Below, one piece after another: positions 17,396-26,178 of a DNA stretch of 64,000 bases (positions within the stretch are counted from its first letter, which is position 1; every line of letters begins with the position of its first letter). The stretch is from CALUOB01 sp944322305 (lineage in GTDB: Bacteria; Actinomycetota; Coriobacteriia; Coriobacteriales; Coriobacteriaceae), in assembly GCA_963931605.1 (NCBI GenBank), contig OZ007031.1:2108001-2172000 (forward strand). Direction: 5' to 3'. The position numbers and the translations under genes are program-made. Under the pieces are notes generated by a model. That model did not search any database. It was given only the letters and a program-made list of their open reading frames with translations, and had not been told where the DNA came from.

Positions 17396-18043
17396 CTACT
17401 TGGTGCCGAAGATGCGGTCGCCGGCGTCGCCCAAGCCGGGCAGGATGTAGGCGTTCTCGTTGAGGCAGCGGTCGATGGCGCAGGTGTAGATGCGCACGCC
17501 AGGATCGTGCTCGAGCACGGCGGCCAAGCCCTCGGGGGCGGCTACCAGCACCAGCAGGCGAATGTCTTTGGCGCCTTGCTCGCGCAGGTACGTGATGGCC
17601 GCCGTGGCCGATCCGCCGGTGGCGAGCATGGGGTCCACGATGAGGCAGGTGCGCTCGGCGATGCCGGCCGGAACCTTGCAGTAGTACTCGTGCGGCTCAT
17701 GGGTGACCTCGTCGCGGTACATGCCGATGTGGCCCACGTGCGCGGCGGGGATGAGCTGCAAGATACCGTCCACCATGCCCAGGCCTGCGCGCAAAATGGG
17801 CAGCACGGCTACCTTGCGGCCGGCGATGCGCTTGCACACGGTGTCTTCCAGCGGGGTGGAGACGGGTGCGTCTTCCAGCGGGAAGTCGCGCGTGGCCTCG
17901 TAGCCCTCAAAGAGCGCAAGCTCGCTCACGAGCTCGCGGAACTGTTTGGTAGTGGTGTTCTTGTCGCGCAGGATAGCGAGCTTGTGCTGTACCATCGGGT
18001 GGTCGACCACGGTCACGCGCGATTCGTCGTACGAAACTGCCAT
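17396..18043 (-). CDS. upp: Uracil phosphoribosyltransferase
   Basis: 215 residues from the ATG at 18043, with GAAAGGAAG upstream; the frame extends to 18244 but that part is repeat-like. The enzyme salvages uracil with PRPP to give UMP. Family landmarks: HPMVQHKLAILRDKNT near the N-terminus, the flexible-loop GRKVAVLPILRAGLGMVDG, the PRPP-binding loop VDPMLATGGSATAA, and the C-terminal LNENAYILPGLGDAGDRIFGTK, which is nearly invariant. Length equals the family norm (~209). Monocistronic; a 1-kb gap rich in repeats lies upstream of its promoter side. Confidence 0.97.
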   Translation of the reverse strand: MAVSYDESRVTVVDHPMVQHKLAILRDKNTTTKQFRELVSELALFEGYEATRDFPLEDAPVSTPLEDTVCKRIAGRKVAVLPILRAGLGMVDGILQLIPAAHVGHIGMYRDEVTHEPHEYYCKVPAGIAERTCLIVDPMLATGGSATAAITYLREQGAKDIRLLVLVAAPEGLAAVLEHDPGVRIYTCAIDRCLNENAYILPGLGDAGDRIFGTK

Positions 18044-18193
18044 AGGGCTTCCTTTCGCCTCAAGGATAATCGCCATGCACCTCTTACTGTACCCGCTCGG
18101 CGCCCAGAGGAACAGGTGCCGCGCGGTCGGTGATCGGAGCGAGTAACTTGGCGGGGCAAGATGACGTGAGCCACGGGGCAGGGCGGAGGCCGT

Positions 18194-18690
18194 CTGCGCC
18201 GAACATGCGCTCATGCAAGACTTTCGGGCGAGAATCACACTCATACGAGCATCGTTGCGCGAGAACTGTGCTCATACGAAACTCTTGTGCGAGAAGCTCA
18301 CTCATACGAAATCCCTGCGCGAAATGAGCGTTCATGTGCCGTGTTTGGGCGAGAAACGCATCCATACGAAGCCGTTGCGCGAAACGAGCACTCATACGAC
18401 ATCACATGGGCGAGAAGCGCGCTCGTACGAGTGCCGTGGGCGAAAAGTGTACTCATACGAGCGTGTTTCGTGTCGTACATGTCGTTCGGGCGCCTAATTC
18501 CCACGCGTTTGGATTGCCGCTGTCGTATGAGTGCACTTCTCGCCCGATCCGTTCGTATGGATGCAATTCTCGCCCAAGGTGCTCGTATCAACGCGCTTCT
18601 CGCCCAGGGGGTTTCGTATCAGCGCGCTTTTCGCACGCGTCTGTCGTGTGAGTGCAGCTCTCGCGCCATTCCACCGCATCGACGATTTCT
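18194..18690. repeat. Intergenic phased array, family F2: 9 direct + 6 inverted 30-bp units
   Basis: Units with the pattern GCGAGAA(6 nt)CTCATACGA recur at a strict 30-bp period. The CATACGA-like blocks start at 18212, 18242, 18273, 18303, 18333, 18363, 18393, 18423 and 18453. After a centre of about 60 bp, the reverse complement (TCGTATGAG(6 nt)TTCTCGC) recurs at 18523, 18553, 18583, 18614, 18644 and 18674. Units are degenerate, not identical, so this is not CRISPR. Because 30 is divisible by three, overlapping frames stay open and give decapeptide-repeat ORFs, which I regard as spurious. Confidence 0.9.
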
Positions 18691-18699
18691 TGCCCGCGG

Positions 18700-19048
18700 A
18701 TAGGGGCATCGATGGTTCTCTTGAGGGGCTTGCGGTGTGAGGGCGGCGCAGCAAAGACCGTCTTTTCCGATGACGTAAGCTGCTTGGATGCGTCGATGAC
18801 AGGCAGAGCCGGAGCTGGTGAAAAGCGTGGCCGCCACGCGACCGACGCGAGGCTGTTCTCCATGTTTTTGGACGAGGCGCTCTGATGGGCAGTGCGGCTG
18901 GCCAAGGGTAAGGCACCTCGGTCAGCCGCATGGTTACCTCCGGGCTTTTGGCTTCAGGGCCGTTTGGCGATGGTGTGAAAAGCGACTAACTGCTATCAGG
19001 TTAACGTTTTCCCTCTTTATGAAGCCTTAATCACCTGGCTCGGGAACG
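18700..19048. other. Gene-free segment between array F2 and the metal ATPase gene
   Basis: No convincing gene is visible. A hairpin with arms gcggctggccaagg and cctcggtcagccgc (about 18893-18930, two mismatches) is the only clear structure. A plus-strand ORF of 57-77 codons ending at 18885 has no recognised family and runs out of the repeat array. AT content is slightly higher at 18990-19030, near the 3' end of the ATPase gene. Confidence 0.4.
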
Positions 19049-20956
19049 CTAGCTGTTCTTGACCCGCATGGCGCGCATGGCGTTTAAGATCGCGATGATG
19101 GCCACGCCCACGTCGCCGAACACGGCGAGCCACATGTTGGCGATGCCGAGCGCCGCCAGGATTAGGATGGCGATCTTCACGCCGATGGCGAACACGATGT
19201 TCTGCCACACGATGCGCATGGTCTTGCGGGCAACGCGCATGGCCAGCGCGATCTTGCTGGGCTTGTCGTCCATGAGCACCACGTCGGCGGCTTCGATGGC
19301 GGCGTCAGAGCCCATGGCCCCCATGGCGATGCCCACGTCGGCGCGCATGAGCACCGGGGCGTCGTTGATGCCGTCGCCCACGAAGGCCAGCTTGCCGCCG
19401 TTGCTCTCGGCTGCCAGGAGCTCCTCCACGGCGTTGACCTTGTCTTCGGGCAGGAGCTGCGCGCGCACCTCGTCCAGGCCGAGCTTCTTGCCCACAGCTT
19501 GGGCCACGTCCCTGCGGTCGCCGGTGAGCATGACGCATTTCTTCACGCCGGCCGCGCGCAGGCCCTGGATCGTTTCAGCCGCGTCATCCTTCACCACGTC
19601 GGCGATCACGATGTGCCCGGCGTAAGCACCGTCCACCGCCACGTGCAGGATGGTGCCGGTGAGATCGCAGTCGTGCCACGAGGTGCCGTGCTCGGCCATG
19701 AGCTTGTCGTTGCCAACGACAACCACGTGCTCGTCAACTGTGGCGGACACGCCGTGTCCCGACTCCTCGCGCGCGTCGCGGATGCGCTTCTCGTCGATCT
19801 CGCCGGCGTAGGCCTGCTTGATCGAGACGGCGATGGGGTGGTCGGAGAAGGCCTCGGCGTGCGCGGCGTTGCTGAGCAGGTAGTCGGGGTCAACACCGGT
19901 CTCGGGGTGCACGGCCACCACGTTGAAGGTGCCCGAGGTGAGCGTGCCGGTCTTGTCGAACACCACGGTGTCAACCTTGGAGAGCAGCTCCAGGTAGTTG
20001 GAGCCCTTCACGAGGATGCCCAGCTTGGAGGCGCCGCCGATGCCGCCGAAGAAGCTGAGCGGCACCGAGATCACCAGCGCGCACGGGCAGCTGACCACGA
20101 GGAACGTGAGGCCGCGCAGCACCCAGTCGGTCCACGGGCCCATGCCCAGCACGGGCGGCACCACGGCGAGCACCACGGCGGCCAGCGTGACGATGGGGGT
20201 GTAGACGCGAGCGAAACGCGTGATGAAGTTCTCGGTCTTGGCCTTCTTCTCGCTGGCGTTCTCCACCAGCTCCAGGATGCGGCTCACGGTTGACTCGCCG
20301 AAGGGCTTGGTGGTCTGGATGTGCAGGAGGCCCGTCATGTTGATGCAGCCCGAGATAACCTCGGCGCCGGGCTCAACGTGGCGCGGGATGCTCTCGCCGG
20401 TGAGCGCGGCGGTGTCGAGCTGGCTCGCGCCCTCTACGACCACGCCGTCGATGGGCACGCGCTCGCCGGGCTTCACCACGATGACGTCGCCCACGGCCAC
20501 CTCGTCGGGATCGACCTCAACGAGCTCGCCCGCGCGCTCGACGTTGGCGTAGTCGGGGGCGATGTCCATCAACGCGCTGATGGACGAGCGGCTCTTGCCC
20601 ACCGCGTAGCTTTGGAACAGCTCGCCGACCTGGTAAAAGAGCATGACGGCGCAGCCTTCTGCCGACTGCGGCTCGGTGTCGGGGAACAGGATCGTGGCGA
20701 AGGCGCCGAGGGTGGCCACGGTCATGAGGAAGGCCTCGTCGAAGGCCTCGCCGCGGCGGATGTTGCGCGCCGCCTTGATGAGCACGTCGTAGCCCGAGAT
20801 GAGGAAGGGCACGAGGTACAGGACGAAGGCGGCGTACGGCTCGTACGCGCCGAACGCCATGGCGAGCACGCCGGTTTGCTCGAGGGCCATGACGACGGCG
20901 AACAGGGCGATCGCCAGCACGATGCGGTTGCGCCAGCGTTTTTGCTTCTTGTTCAT
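19049..20956 (-). CDS. P1B-type metal-exporting ATPase (Zn/Cd/Pb class)
   Basis: 635 residues from the ATG at 20956; an in-frame GTG nine bases earlier has no room for a ribosome site, whereas GCAGGTG suits the ATG. The pump exports divalent soft metals across the cytoplasmic membrane. The transmembrane metal motif is SCPCALVIS with Cys290-Pro-Cys292, typical of the Zn2+/Cd2+/Pb2+ subclass. Other landmarks: the actuator loop LDTAALTGES, the phosphorylated Asp334 in DKTGTLT, the SDHPIA (HP) motif, and the hinge VGDGINDAPVL. There is no N-terminal HMA domain; that domain is encoded as a separate protein next door. Last gene of a minus-strand operon with the HMA gene and the ArsR-type sensor. 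Confidence 0.93.
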   Translation of the reverse strand: MNKKQKRWRNRIVLAIALFAVVMALEQTGVLAMAFGAYEPYAAFVLYLVPFLISGYDVLIKAARNIRRGEAFDEAFLMTVATLGAFATILFPDTEPQSAEGCAVMLFYQVGELFQSYAVGKSRSSISALMDIAPDYANVERAGELVEVDPDEVAVGDVIVVKPGERVPIDGVVVEGASQLDTAALTGESIPRHVEPGAEVISGCINMTGLLHIQTTKPFGESTVSRILELVENASEKKAKTENFITRFARVYTPIVTLAAVVLAVVPPVLGMGPWTDWVLRGLTFLVVSCPCALVISVPLSFFGGIGGASKLGILVKGSNYLELLSKVDTVVFDKTGTLTSGTFNVVAVHPETGVDPDYLLSNAAHAEAFSDHPIAVSIKQAYAGEIDEKRIRDAREESGHGVSATVDEHVVVVGNDKLMAEHGTSWHDCDLTGTILHVAVDGAYAGHIVIADVVKDDAAETIQGLRAAGVKKCVMLTGDRRDVAQAVGKKLGLDEVRAQLLPEDKVNAVEELLAAESNGGKLAFVGDGINDAPVLMRADVGIAMGAMGSDAAIEAADVVLMDDKPSKIALAMRVARKTMRIVWQNIVFAIGVKIAILILAALGIANMWLAVFGDVGVAIIAILNAMRAMRVKNS

Positions 20957-21060
20957 GGGGTTCACCTGCTTGGTCTATACTGAAGGGCAGTCAACGGTTT
21001 CACACCGCTTGAACAGCGCCCCTTCCGTGGTCGAGACGGGAGGGGCGCGTCTTTTCCGTA

Positions 21061-21101
21061 CGTCCGGGCGCTGCCTGTCGCGTTCAGGCGGCGCCCGGAC
21101 G
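21061..21101 (-). terminator. Hairpin between the HMA and ATPase genes
   Basis: Arms cgtccgggcgc (21061-21071) and gcgcccggacg (21091-21101) are perfect over 11 bp. A second hairpin (gcgcccctt/aggggcgc, about 21016-21049) follows in the transcript direction. They may attenuate transcription, so that the small chaperone is made in excess over the ATPase. Confidence 0.5.
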
Positions 21102-21118
21102 CCCCGGTGCGACAGGCG

Positions 21119-21337
21119 TTAGCGCAGGATCTCGCAGTCGGGCTCGATGTCGGCGGTGAGCTTGACTACGCGGTCGAGCACCTCGTCGAACCGGTCGTCG
21201 GGGGCGGTGAGCGTGAGCTTCTGCGTCAGGAAGTTAACGGACACCTTCTCAACGCCGTCGAGCTTGGCGAGGGCGTCCTGAAGCTTGTTGGCGCAGTTGG
21301 CGCAATCGATCTCGTCAAGCTTGAAAGACTTACGCAT
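21119..21337 (-). CDS. Heavy-metal-associated (HMA) domain protein, CopZ-like metal chaperone
   Basis: 72 residues from the ATG at 21337 with GAAAGGAAC upstream. It consists of one HMA ferredoxin-like domain. The metal loop is EIDCANCANKL, a CxxC preceded by Asp. The DCxxC form is common in Zn/Cd-type HMA domains, while Cu chaperones usually have M-x-C-x-x-C. Strand pattern VEKVSVNFLTQKLTL follows the fold. Lying between the sensor and the ATPase, it is likely the detached N-terminal domain of the pump, delivering or sensing its metal. Confidence 0.88.
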   Translation of the reverse strand: MRKSFKLDEIDCANCANKLQDALAKLDGVEKVSVNFLTQKLTLTAPDDRFDEVLDRVVKLTADIEPDCEILR

Positions 21338-21507
21338 GGTGGTTCCTTTCGTGTTCAGGCGCACCGGGGCCGGCGCGCGCCTTTCCGGTGGAGAAGACCT
21401 CCTGCTGCGGCGCTCGCGCGAGGCGAGCTCGGAGCGCGCGGGGACGATGCGGCTCGGCGGCCGTGCGCGCGCCGTAGCAGGGGCTCTTCTTGCCCGGGGC
21501 TGCGGGC

Positions 21508-21954
21508 TTACTCGCAGATGTGGGTCATGCCCTGGGCGAGCATGGTGTGCACGTGGTCGTCGGCGAGCGAGTAGATGACGCTGCGGCCGTCGCGGTTGAA
21601 GCGCACGAGGCGCGCCTGCTTGAGGATGCGCAGCTGGTGGCTCACGGCGCTTTGGGTGGCGCCGACGGTTTCGGCGATGTCGCCCACCGAGAGCGGGGCG
21701 TCCATGAGGGAGTAGAGGATCTTGATGCGGGTGGTGTCGCTGAAGACCTTGAAGAGGTCGGCGAGGTCGTAGAGCAGCTCCTCGTTGGGCATGCAGCGCT
21801 CTCCGGGGTCGGCGGGCTGAACCGCGTCGGCGTGCGCGGCGGGGCCGTCCGCGGGTGCCGCACGGTGGTTCTCGGCTGCATGGCCGGCGGGGCGCGTACC
21901 TGTTCCGAGATGCTCGGCCGCGATCCGTGCTGAGCGAGACGGTTCCTGCGCCAT
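21508..21954 (-). CDS. ArsR/SmtB-family zinc-type repressor
   Basis: 148 residues from the ATG at 21954 (GAAAGGT upstream; an earlier TTG is less likely). About 55 His/Ala-rich N-terminal residues precede the winged-helix domain: ELLYDLADLFKVFSDTTRIKIL, then the recognition region SAVSHQLRILKQARLVRFNRDGRSVIYSL. The C-terminal helix carries a complete alpha5 metal site: Asp132, His134, His145 and Glu148 show exactly the D-x-H-x10-H-x2-E spacing of SmtB. This predicts zinc (or Zn/Co/Cd) sensing. As first gene of the operon, it should repress itself, the HMA protein and the ATPase until metal binds. Confidence 0.92.
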   Translation of the reverse strand: MAQEPSRSARIAAEHLGTGTRPAGHAAENHRAAPADGPAAHADAVQPADPGERCMPNEELLYDLADLFKVFSDTTRIKILYSLMDAPLSVGDIAETVGATQSAVSHQLRILKQARLVRFNRDGRSVIYSLADDHVHTMLAQGMTHICE

Positions 21955-21971
21955 ATCAATACCTTTCAACG

Positions 21972-22021
21972 TATGAACAACTGTTCATATATCATTATGT
22001 GAATGTATGTTCATATGTCAA
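21972..22021 (-). promoter_or_regulatory. Promoter with ArsR/SmtB-type operators for the metal-efflux operon
   Basis: On the minus strand, TTGACA (22016-22021) and CATAAT (21994-21999) are 16 bp apart. A palindrome tatgaacaactgttcata (21972-21989) lies between the -10 box and the gene. A second half-site, TATGAACATA, lies inside the spacer. TGAACA half-sites are characteristic of SmtB/CzrA operators. Occupancy would block polymerase. The rest of the 357-bp gap up to 22311 shows no gene. Confidence 0.8.
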
Positions 22022-22311
22022 GGGTAATTTTGAGAAACACCAAGGTTTTCGCCCAGCGTGCGGTTTTACGGTGCAGGCGTGTGGAACCGGCGCGCGCTTT
22101 GCCTGGCAGCGTGAAACGAGACCTGCAGACTTGCTGCTTCCTGCTGGCCGACAAGGGCGCCGCGCCGGCCGCCTGGCGCGGCGTTTGCAGTCCGCGTGGG
22201 CATGCGCGCGCTGCTCCGGCCGCGCCGTTTTCGCGCAGGGTGACTATGGTAGAGTAGCGCAGGAAAGCGCGGCGCCGCGGCGGCGCTCGCACGCAGAGGG
22301 GAAGGATCCGC

Positions 22312-23190
22312 ATGCCCGCAGACAACGAGCTGTTTACGCCCACCGACCTGGCTGGTTTGACGACGCCCGAGGGGCGCACGCTGGCCGACGTGAAGCTTAT
22401 CGCGTCGGACATGGACCGCACGCTGCTCGACGACGACGGCGAGCTGCCCGCAGGGTTCGGCGAGCTTATCGAGCGCCTGCACGACGAGGGGATCTACTTC
22501 GTGGCGGCGAGCGGCCGGCCGGTCTACACGCTGCGCAACATGTTCCGCAACTACCTTGACCGCGTGGTGCTGATGGGTGACAACGGCGGCCTCATCATGC
22601 TGGGCGACCAGGTGCTCTACAAGAGCGCCATGCCCACCGAGGTGTACCGCCGCCTGGCGCGCTACGTGCACGAGACGGCCGGCTCGGGCAACGTGTGCGG
22701 TTACGACGCCGCCTACATCGAGAAGCGCGACGAGGCCTTCGAGCCCAACTACCGCACGTTCTACCACGAGATCAAGTTCGTGGACGACCTTGAGCAGCTG
22801 GACGTGCCGGCCAACAAGTTCACGATCTTCTTCATTGACAACAGCGCGCCCGAGCACTTCGAGAAGCTGAAGGAGACAGGGCTGGTAGACGGCCTGTCCG
22901 CCGCTACGAGCGGTCCCATGTGGATCGACGTGATGATGCCCGGCGTCAACAAGGGCGAGGGCCTCAGGCACGTGGGCGAGGCGCTGGGGATCGGCGTTGA
23001 GGACATGATGGCCTTCGGCGACACGTTCAACGACAAGGAGATGCTCGCCACGGCCGGCTTCGGCTTCATGGTGGCCAACGCCACGCCGGGCATGGAGGCG
23101 TACGCGCGCTACGTAGCGCCCGCCAACAGCGAGGCCGGCGTGGTTGCGGTGGCCGAGCGCGTGCTTGCGGAGAAGGCAGGCGCGCGATGA
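22312..23190 (+). CDS. Cof-type HAD-superfamily phosphatase (HAD-IIB)
   Basis: 292 residues; GAAGGA precedes the ATG at 22312. HAD motif I is ASDMDRTLLDDDGEL, with an Arg in place of the usual Gly after the second Asp. Motif II is VAASGRP, motif III lies around the Lys in PGVNKGEGL, and motif IV is AFGDTFNDKEML. The Cof/HAD-IIB cap lies between residues ~85 and ~205. Such enzymes dephosphorylate sugar phosphates, PLP or flavin intermediates; the substrate is not predictable. Its stop overlaps the murI start by four bases (ATGA), indicating translational coupling. Confidence 0.88.
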   Translation: MPADNELFTPTDLAGLTTPEGRTLADVKLIASDMDRTLLDDDGELPAGFGELIERLHDEGIYFVAASGRPVYTLRNMFRNYLDRVVLMGDNGGLIMLGDQVLYKSAMPTEVYRRLARYVHETAGSGNVCGYDAAYIEKRDEAFEPNYRTFYHEIKFVDDLEQLDVPANKFTIFFIDNSAPEHFEKLKETGLVDGLSAATSGPMWIDVMMPGVNKGEGLRHVGEALGIGVEDMMAFGDTFNDKEMLATAGFGFMVANATPGMEAYARYVAPANSEAGVVAVAERVLAEKAGAR

Positions 23191-24095
23191 CGCTGGCCGC
23201 TGCGGACCTCGGGCATCTTCCGGTTGACCGCCGCCCCATCGGCGTGTTCGACTCGGGGCTGGGCGGGCTCACGGTGGCGCGCGCCATCGCCACGGCGCTG
23301 CCGCGCGAGTCCATCTACTACGTGGGCGACACCCAGCGCTGCCCGTACGGCACGCGCACGGAGGAGGAGGTCCGCGCTTACACGCTGCAGGCGGGGCGCT
23401 GGCTGGTTGAGCGCGGGGTCAAGATCATCGTGATCGCCTGCAACACCGCCACGGCCTCGGCGCTCACGGTGGCGCAGCGGACCTTCGACGTGCCGGTGAT
23501 CGGTGTGATCGCCCCGGGTGCGCGAGCCGCCGTGCACACCACGCGCTCGCGCCGGGTGGGTGTGCTCGCTACGAACCTCACGGTGCGCTCGGGCGCCTAC
23601 ACGCGCGCGATCCAGGCCATCGACGCCGGCGTGCGGGTGTTCGGTTGCCCGGCGAGCGTGTTCGTCGACGTGGTGGAGGACGCGCTGGCGTCGGGTGACC
23701 GCCTCAACCAAGATTGGTTCGAGGACAAGGGCGTGTTCATGACGCCGGCGGTGCGCGGGCTCGCGCAGCAGGTGGTCCGCCCGCTCGAGGGCCACGGCAT
23801 CGACACGGTGGTGCTGGGCTGCACGCATTTCCCGCTGCTTGCGGCGCCCATCCAAGAGGCGCTGGGGTCTGACGTGCGCATCGTGTCGTCGGCGGAGGAG
23901 ACCACCTCCGAGCTTATCGAGACGCTGCGCCGGCGCGAGCAGCTGGCCGGTTCGGATGCCATCGCGCGGCACCGGTTCGCCACCACGTCCGAGAACATCG
24001 CGTCGTTCGCGGTGGCGGGCAGCTTCATCTTCGGCAAGCCGCTGCGCAGCATCGAGCACATTGAGCTCAACGAGCTGGAGGAGCTGCGGGGGTAG
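23187..24095 (+). CDS. murI: Glutamate racemase
   Basis: 302 residues, about 30 longer than typical MurI because of N- and C-terminal extensions. It makes D-Glu for the peptidoglycan stem. IGVFDSGLGGLTVARAI is the family signature. The two catalytic cysteines are Cys85 (IACNTATASAL) and Cys212 (LGCTHFPLL). VGDTQRCPYGTRTEEE and GVIAPGARAA are further conserved segments. It overlaps the upstream HAD gene by four bases and is followed 104 bp later by rph, as in many Gram-positive bacteria where racemase, RNase PH and nucleotide-house-cleaning genes cluster. Confidence 0.95.
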   Translation: MTLAAADLGHLPVDRRPIGVFDSGLGGLTVARAIATALPRESIYYVGDTQRCPYGTRTEEEVRAYTLQAGRWLVERGVKIIVIACNTATASALTVAQRTFDVPVIGVIAPGARAAVHTTRSRRVGVLATNLTVRSGAYTRAIQAIDAGVRVFGCPASVFVDVVEDALASGDRLNQDWFEDKGVFMTPAVRGLAQQVVRPLEGHGIDTVVLGCTHFPLLAAPIQEALGSDVRIVSSAEETTSELIETLRRREQLAGSDAIARHRFATTSENIASFAVAGSFIFGKPLRSIEHIELNELEELRG

Positions 24096-24199
24096 CGCGG
24101 CGCCGGCCGCTCGGTGCGGCGAGCGTCGCGTCGCGGCTTTGCGGCGGCAAGGGCCGGCCGGGCGGCTGGCCGCTTACAGGGCGAGAGAGGGGACAACCC

Positions 24200-24943
24200 A
24201 TGGCAGACATCTCAAGCATCAAGGCCGAGCGCGCCGGCGGGCGCGCGGAGGATGCGCTGCGTTCGGTCAAGCTGACGCGCGGCGTGATGAAAAACGCGCT
24301 GGGCTCGTGCCTGGCCGAGTTCGGCGACACGCGCGTGCTGTGTGCCGCCACCATCGAGGACGGCGTGCCGGGTTGGCGCAAGGCCAGCCGGCAGGGCTGG
24401 GTCACGGCGGAGTACGCCATGCTCCCGGCGAGTACCAACCGCCGCACCAAGCGCGAGGTCGGTCAGCGCAAGGGCCGCAGCCAGGAGATCGAGCGCCTCA
24501 TCGGCCGCAGCCTGCGCACCGTGGTGAACATGCGGGCGCTCGGCGAGTGCACCGTCACCGTTGACTGCGACGTGATCCAGGCCGACGGCGGCACGCGCAC
24601 GGCCAGTATCACGGGCGCATGGGTGGCGCTGCACGACGCGCTGTGGACGTGGGTCGAGGCCGGGCGCATCCCGCGCCTGCCGCTCACCGGCCAGGTGGCC
24701 GCGGTGTCCATGGGCCTGGTTGACGGGCGCGTGCTTCTCGACCTGGACTACCGCGAGGACAGCCACGCCGAGGTTGACATGAACCTCGTGGGCACTGAGA
24801 CCGGCGAGTTCATTGAGATCCAAGGTACCGGCGAGCGCACGCCGTTCTCGCGCGAGCGCCTGAACACGCTGCTCGACTTCGGCCAGAAGGGCATCGCCGA
24901 GCTTATCGCCCTGCAAAACGAGGTGACCGGCTTCAGGAGCTAG
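24200..24943 (+). CDS. rph: Ribonuclease PH
   Basis: 247 residues. It is a phosphorolytic 3'-5' exoribonuclease that trims tRNA 3' tails. Conserved features: VKLTRGVMKNALGSCLAEFGDTRVLCAA, the phosphate-binding RKGRSQEIERLIGRSLRTVV, CDVIQADGGTRTASITGA, and LLDLDYREDSHAEVDMNLV, which holds the catalytic acidic residues. Family-typical length (about 240-250). Start ATG at 24200 behind GAGAGAGG. Often followed by rdgB; here rdgB lies 7 kb away and a HAD phosphatase gene follows instead. Confidence 0.96.
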   Translation: MADISSIKAERAGGRAEDALRSVKLTRGVMKNALGSCLAEFGDTRVLCAATIEDGVPGWRKASRQGWVTAEYAMLPASTNRRTKREVGQRKGRSQEIERLIGRSLRTVVNMRALGECTVTVDCDVIQADGGTRTASITGAWVALHDALWTWVEAGRIPRLPLTGQVAAVSMGLVDGRVLLDLDYREDSHAEVDMNLVGTETGEFIEIQGTGERTPFSRERLNTLLDFGQKGIAELIALQNEVTGFRS

Positions 24944-25159
24944 GGGAGCGCCGGGTTAAGGGCTTCGGCCTGCCGCGGGGACGGGTGAGGATGGCGGAGC
25001 GTGTAGCACCTGTCGTTCGCACCTGGTTTCCGTGGCGGATATAGCGGGCTGGCGGCCGCGTTGGGCATGGTGCTCGGCGCGGCCTTTTTGCTCCCCGGGG
25101 TGCTCACGCCCGCGCAGACCGGTAGAATGAGGGGGCAAACCGCAACGAAAGGACCGCCC

Positions 25160-26116
25160 ATGTCCGGAACCGCCGCATCCGCCGCCGAGCTTCTCGCCCC
25201 GTCCCAGCTGCCCGCCCGCCCCGAAGGCGAGCTCAAGGAGCGCCTCGCCAAGGTGCGCTACGTCTTCACCGACCTGGACGGCACCATGCTCGCGCCGGGT
25301 TCCACCGTGATGGCCGACAGCGCCGGCAACCCTTCCTCGGCCCTGCCCGAGGTGTTGTGCGAGCTCAAGCGCGCCGGCATCGAGGTCATCCCCGTTTCCG
25401 GGCGCAACCGCTCCATGCTGCACGAGGACTGCCGCATCCTGGGGCTCAACGCCTATATCGGCGAGATGGGCGGCCTCATCGTGACCGACGTGCGCGCCAA
25501 CCGCTGGTCGTACTACACCGCCGAGATGCACTACGACCCCGCGAGCGGCCTCACGCCGCACCAGGTCATCGAGAACACGGGCATCTGCCACGAGATTCTC
25601 GAGCGCTGGCAGGGTCTTATCGAGTACCACAACGACATGGGCCCTGGCTACAAGCACCGCGAGGTCACGGTGACCTTCCGCGGCGACGTGCCCGACAGCG
25701 AGCTCGAGGCCATGATCGGCGCGTCGGGCCTGGCGCTCGAGCTGGCGGACAACGGTTACGTGAACCGCATCTCCAAGCCCACCACGCTGGCCATCCCTGA
25801 CGACGGTACGCGCTGCCGCAGCCTGCACATCATTCCGCGCGGCCTCACTAAGGGCAAGGGCGTGCGCCGCTGCATGGAGATCATGGGCGTCAAGCCTGAG
25901 GAGGGCCTGGCTATCGGCGACGCGCCGTCCGACTTCCTCATGGGCCGCAAGGTGGACAACTTCATCCTGATGGAGAACGGCCTGCCGCATCCCGGCGTGC
26001 AGAAGGCGCTTGACCACGAGATGCGCCATCACCCTGGGCGCACCCTGCTTTCGCGCGGGGCAACCATCGACGGTTGGGTCGCCAGCATGCGCGCCCTGCT
26101 CGCCGCCAAGGAGTAG
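25160..26116 (+). CDS. HAD-superfamily (HAD-IIB) phosphatase
   Basis: 318 residues from the ATG at 25160 behind CGAAAGGA; the frame extends upstream without a plausible start. HAD motif I is FTDLDGTMLAPG, motif II IPVSGRNRSML, motif III centres on TKGKGVRRCMEI, and motif IV is AIGDAPSDFLM. The cap domain (about 110-230) includes GEMGGLIVTDV and the HREVTVTFRG strand. The pattern recalls the mannosyl-3-phosphoglycerate phosphatase/sucrose-phosphate phosphatase subgroup of HAD-IIB, but I do not assign a substrate. Monocistronic or a distal member of the murI-rph unit. Followed by a repeat-rich gap of more than 1.1 kb. Confidence 0.87.
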   Translation: MSGTAASAAELLAPSQLPARPEGELKERLAKVRYVFTDLDGTMLAPGSTVMADSAGNPSSALPEVLCELKRAGIEVIPVSGRNRSMLHEDCRILGLNAYIGEMGGLIVTDVRANRWSYYTAEMHYDPASGLTPHQVIENTGICHEILERWQGLIEYHNDMGPGYKHREVTVTFRGDVPDSELEAMIGASGLALELADNGYVNRISKPTTLAIPDDGTRCRSLHIIPRGLTKGKGVRRCMEIMGVKPEEGLAIGDAPSDFLMGRKVDNFILMENGLPHPGVQKALDHEMRHHPGRTLLSRGATIDGWVASMRALLAAKE

Positions 26117-26178
26117 GCGAGAAGCGCGGGGGCGAGCTGCGGGTGGGTGCGGCGGCTGCGGGCGGCGGCCGGTGAGCC

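Noticed and set aside
18194..18690. CRISPR array
   Set aside because: The period is 30 bp in total with no identical repeat and no spacer of normal length, orientation flips halfway, and no cas genes are present.
18084..18703. Decapeptide-repeat proteins on both strands over the F2 array
   Set aside because: Open frames arise because the DNA period (30 bp) is a multiple of three. They lack ribosome sites, run on opposite strands in the two half-arrays, and share no known fold.
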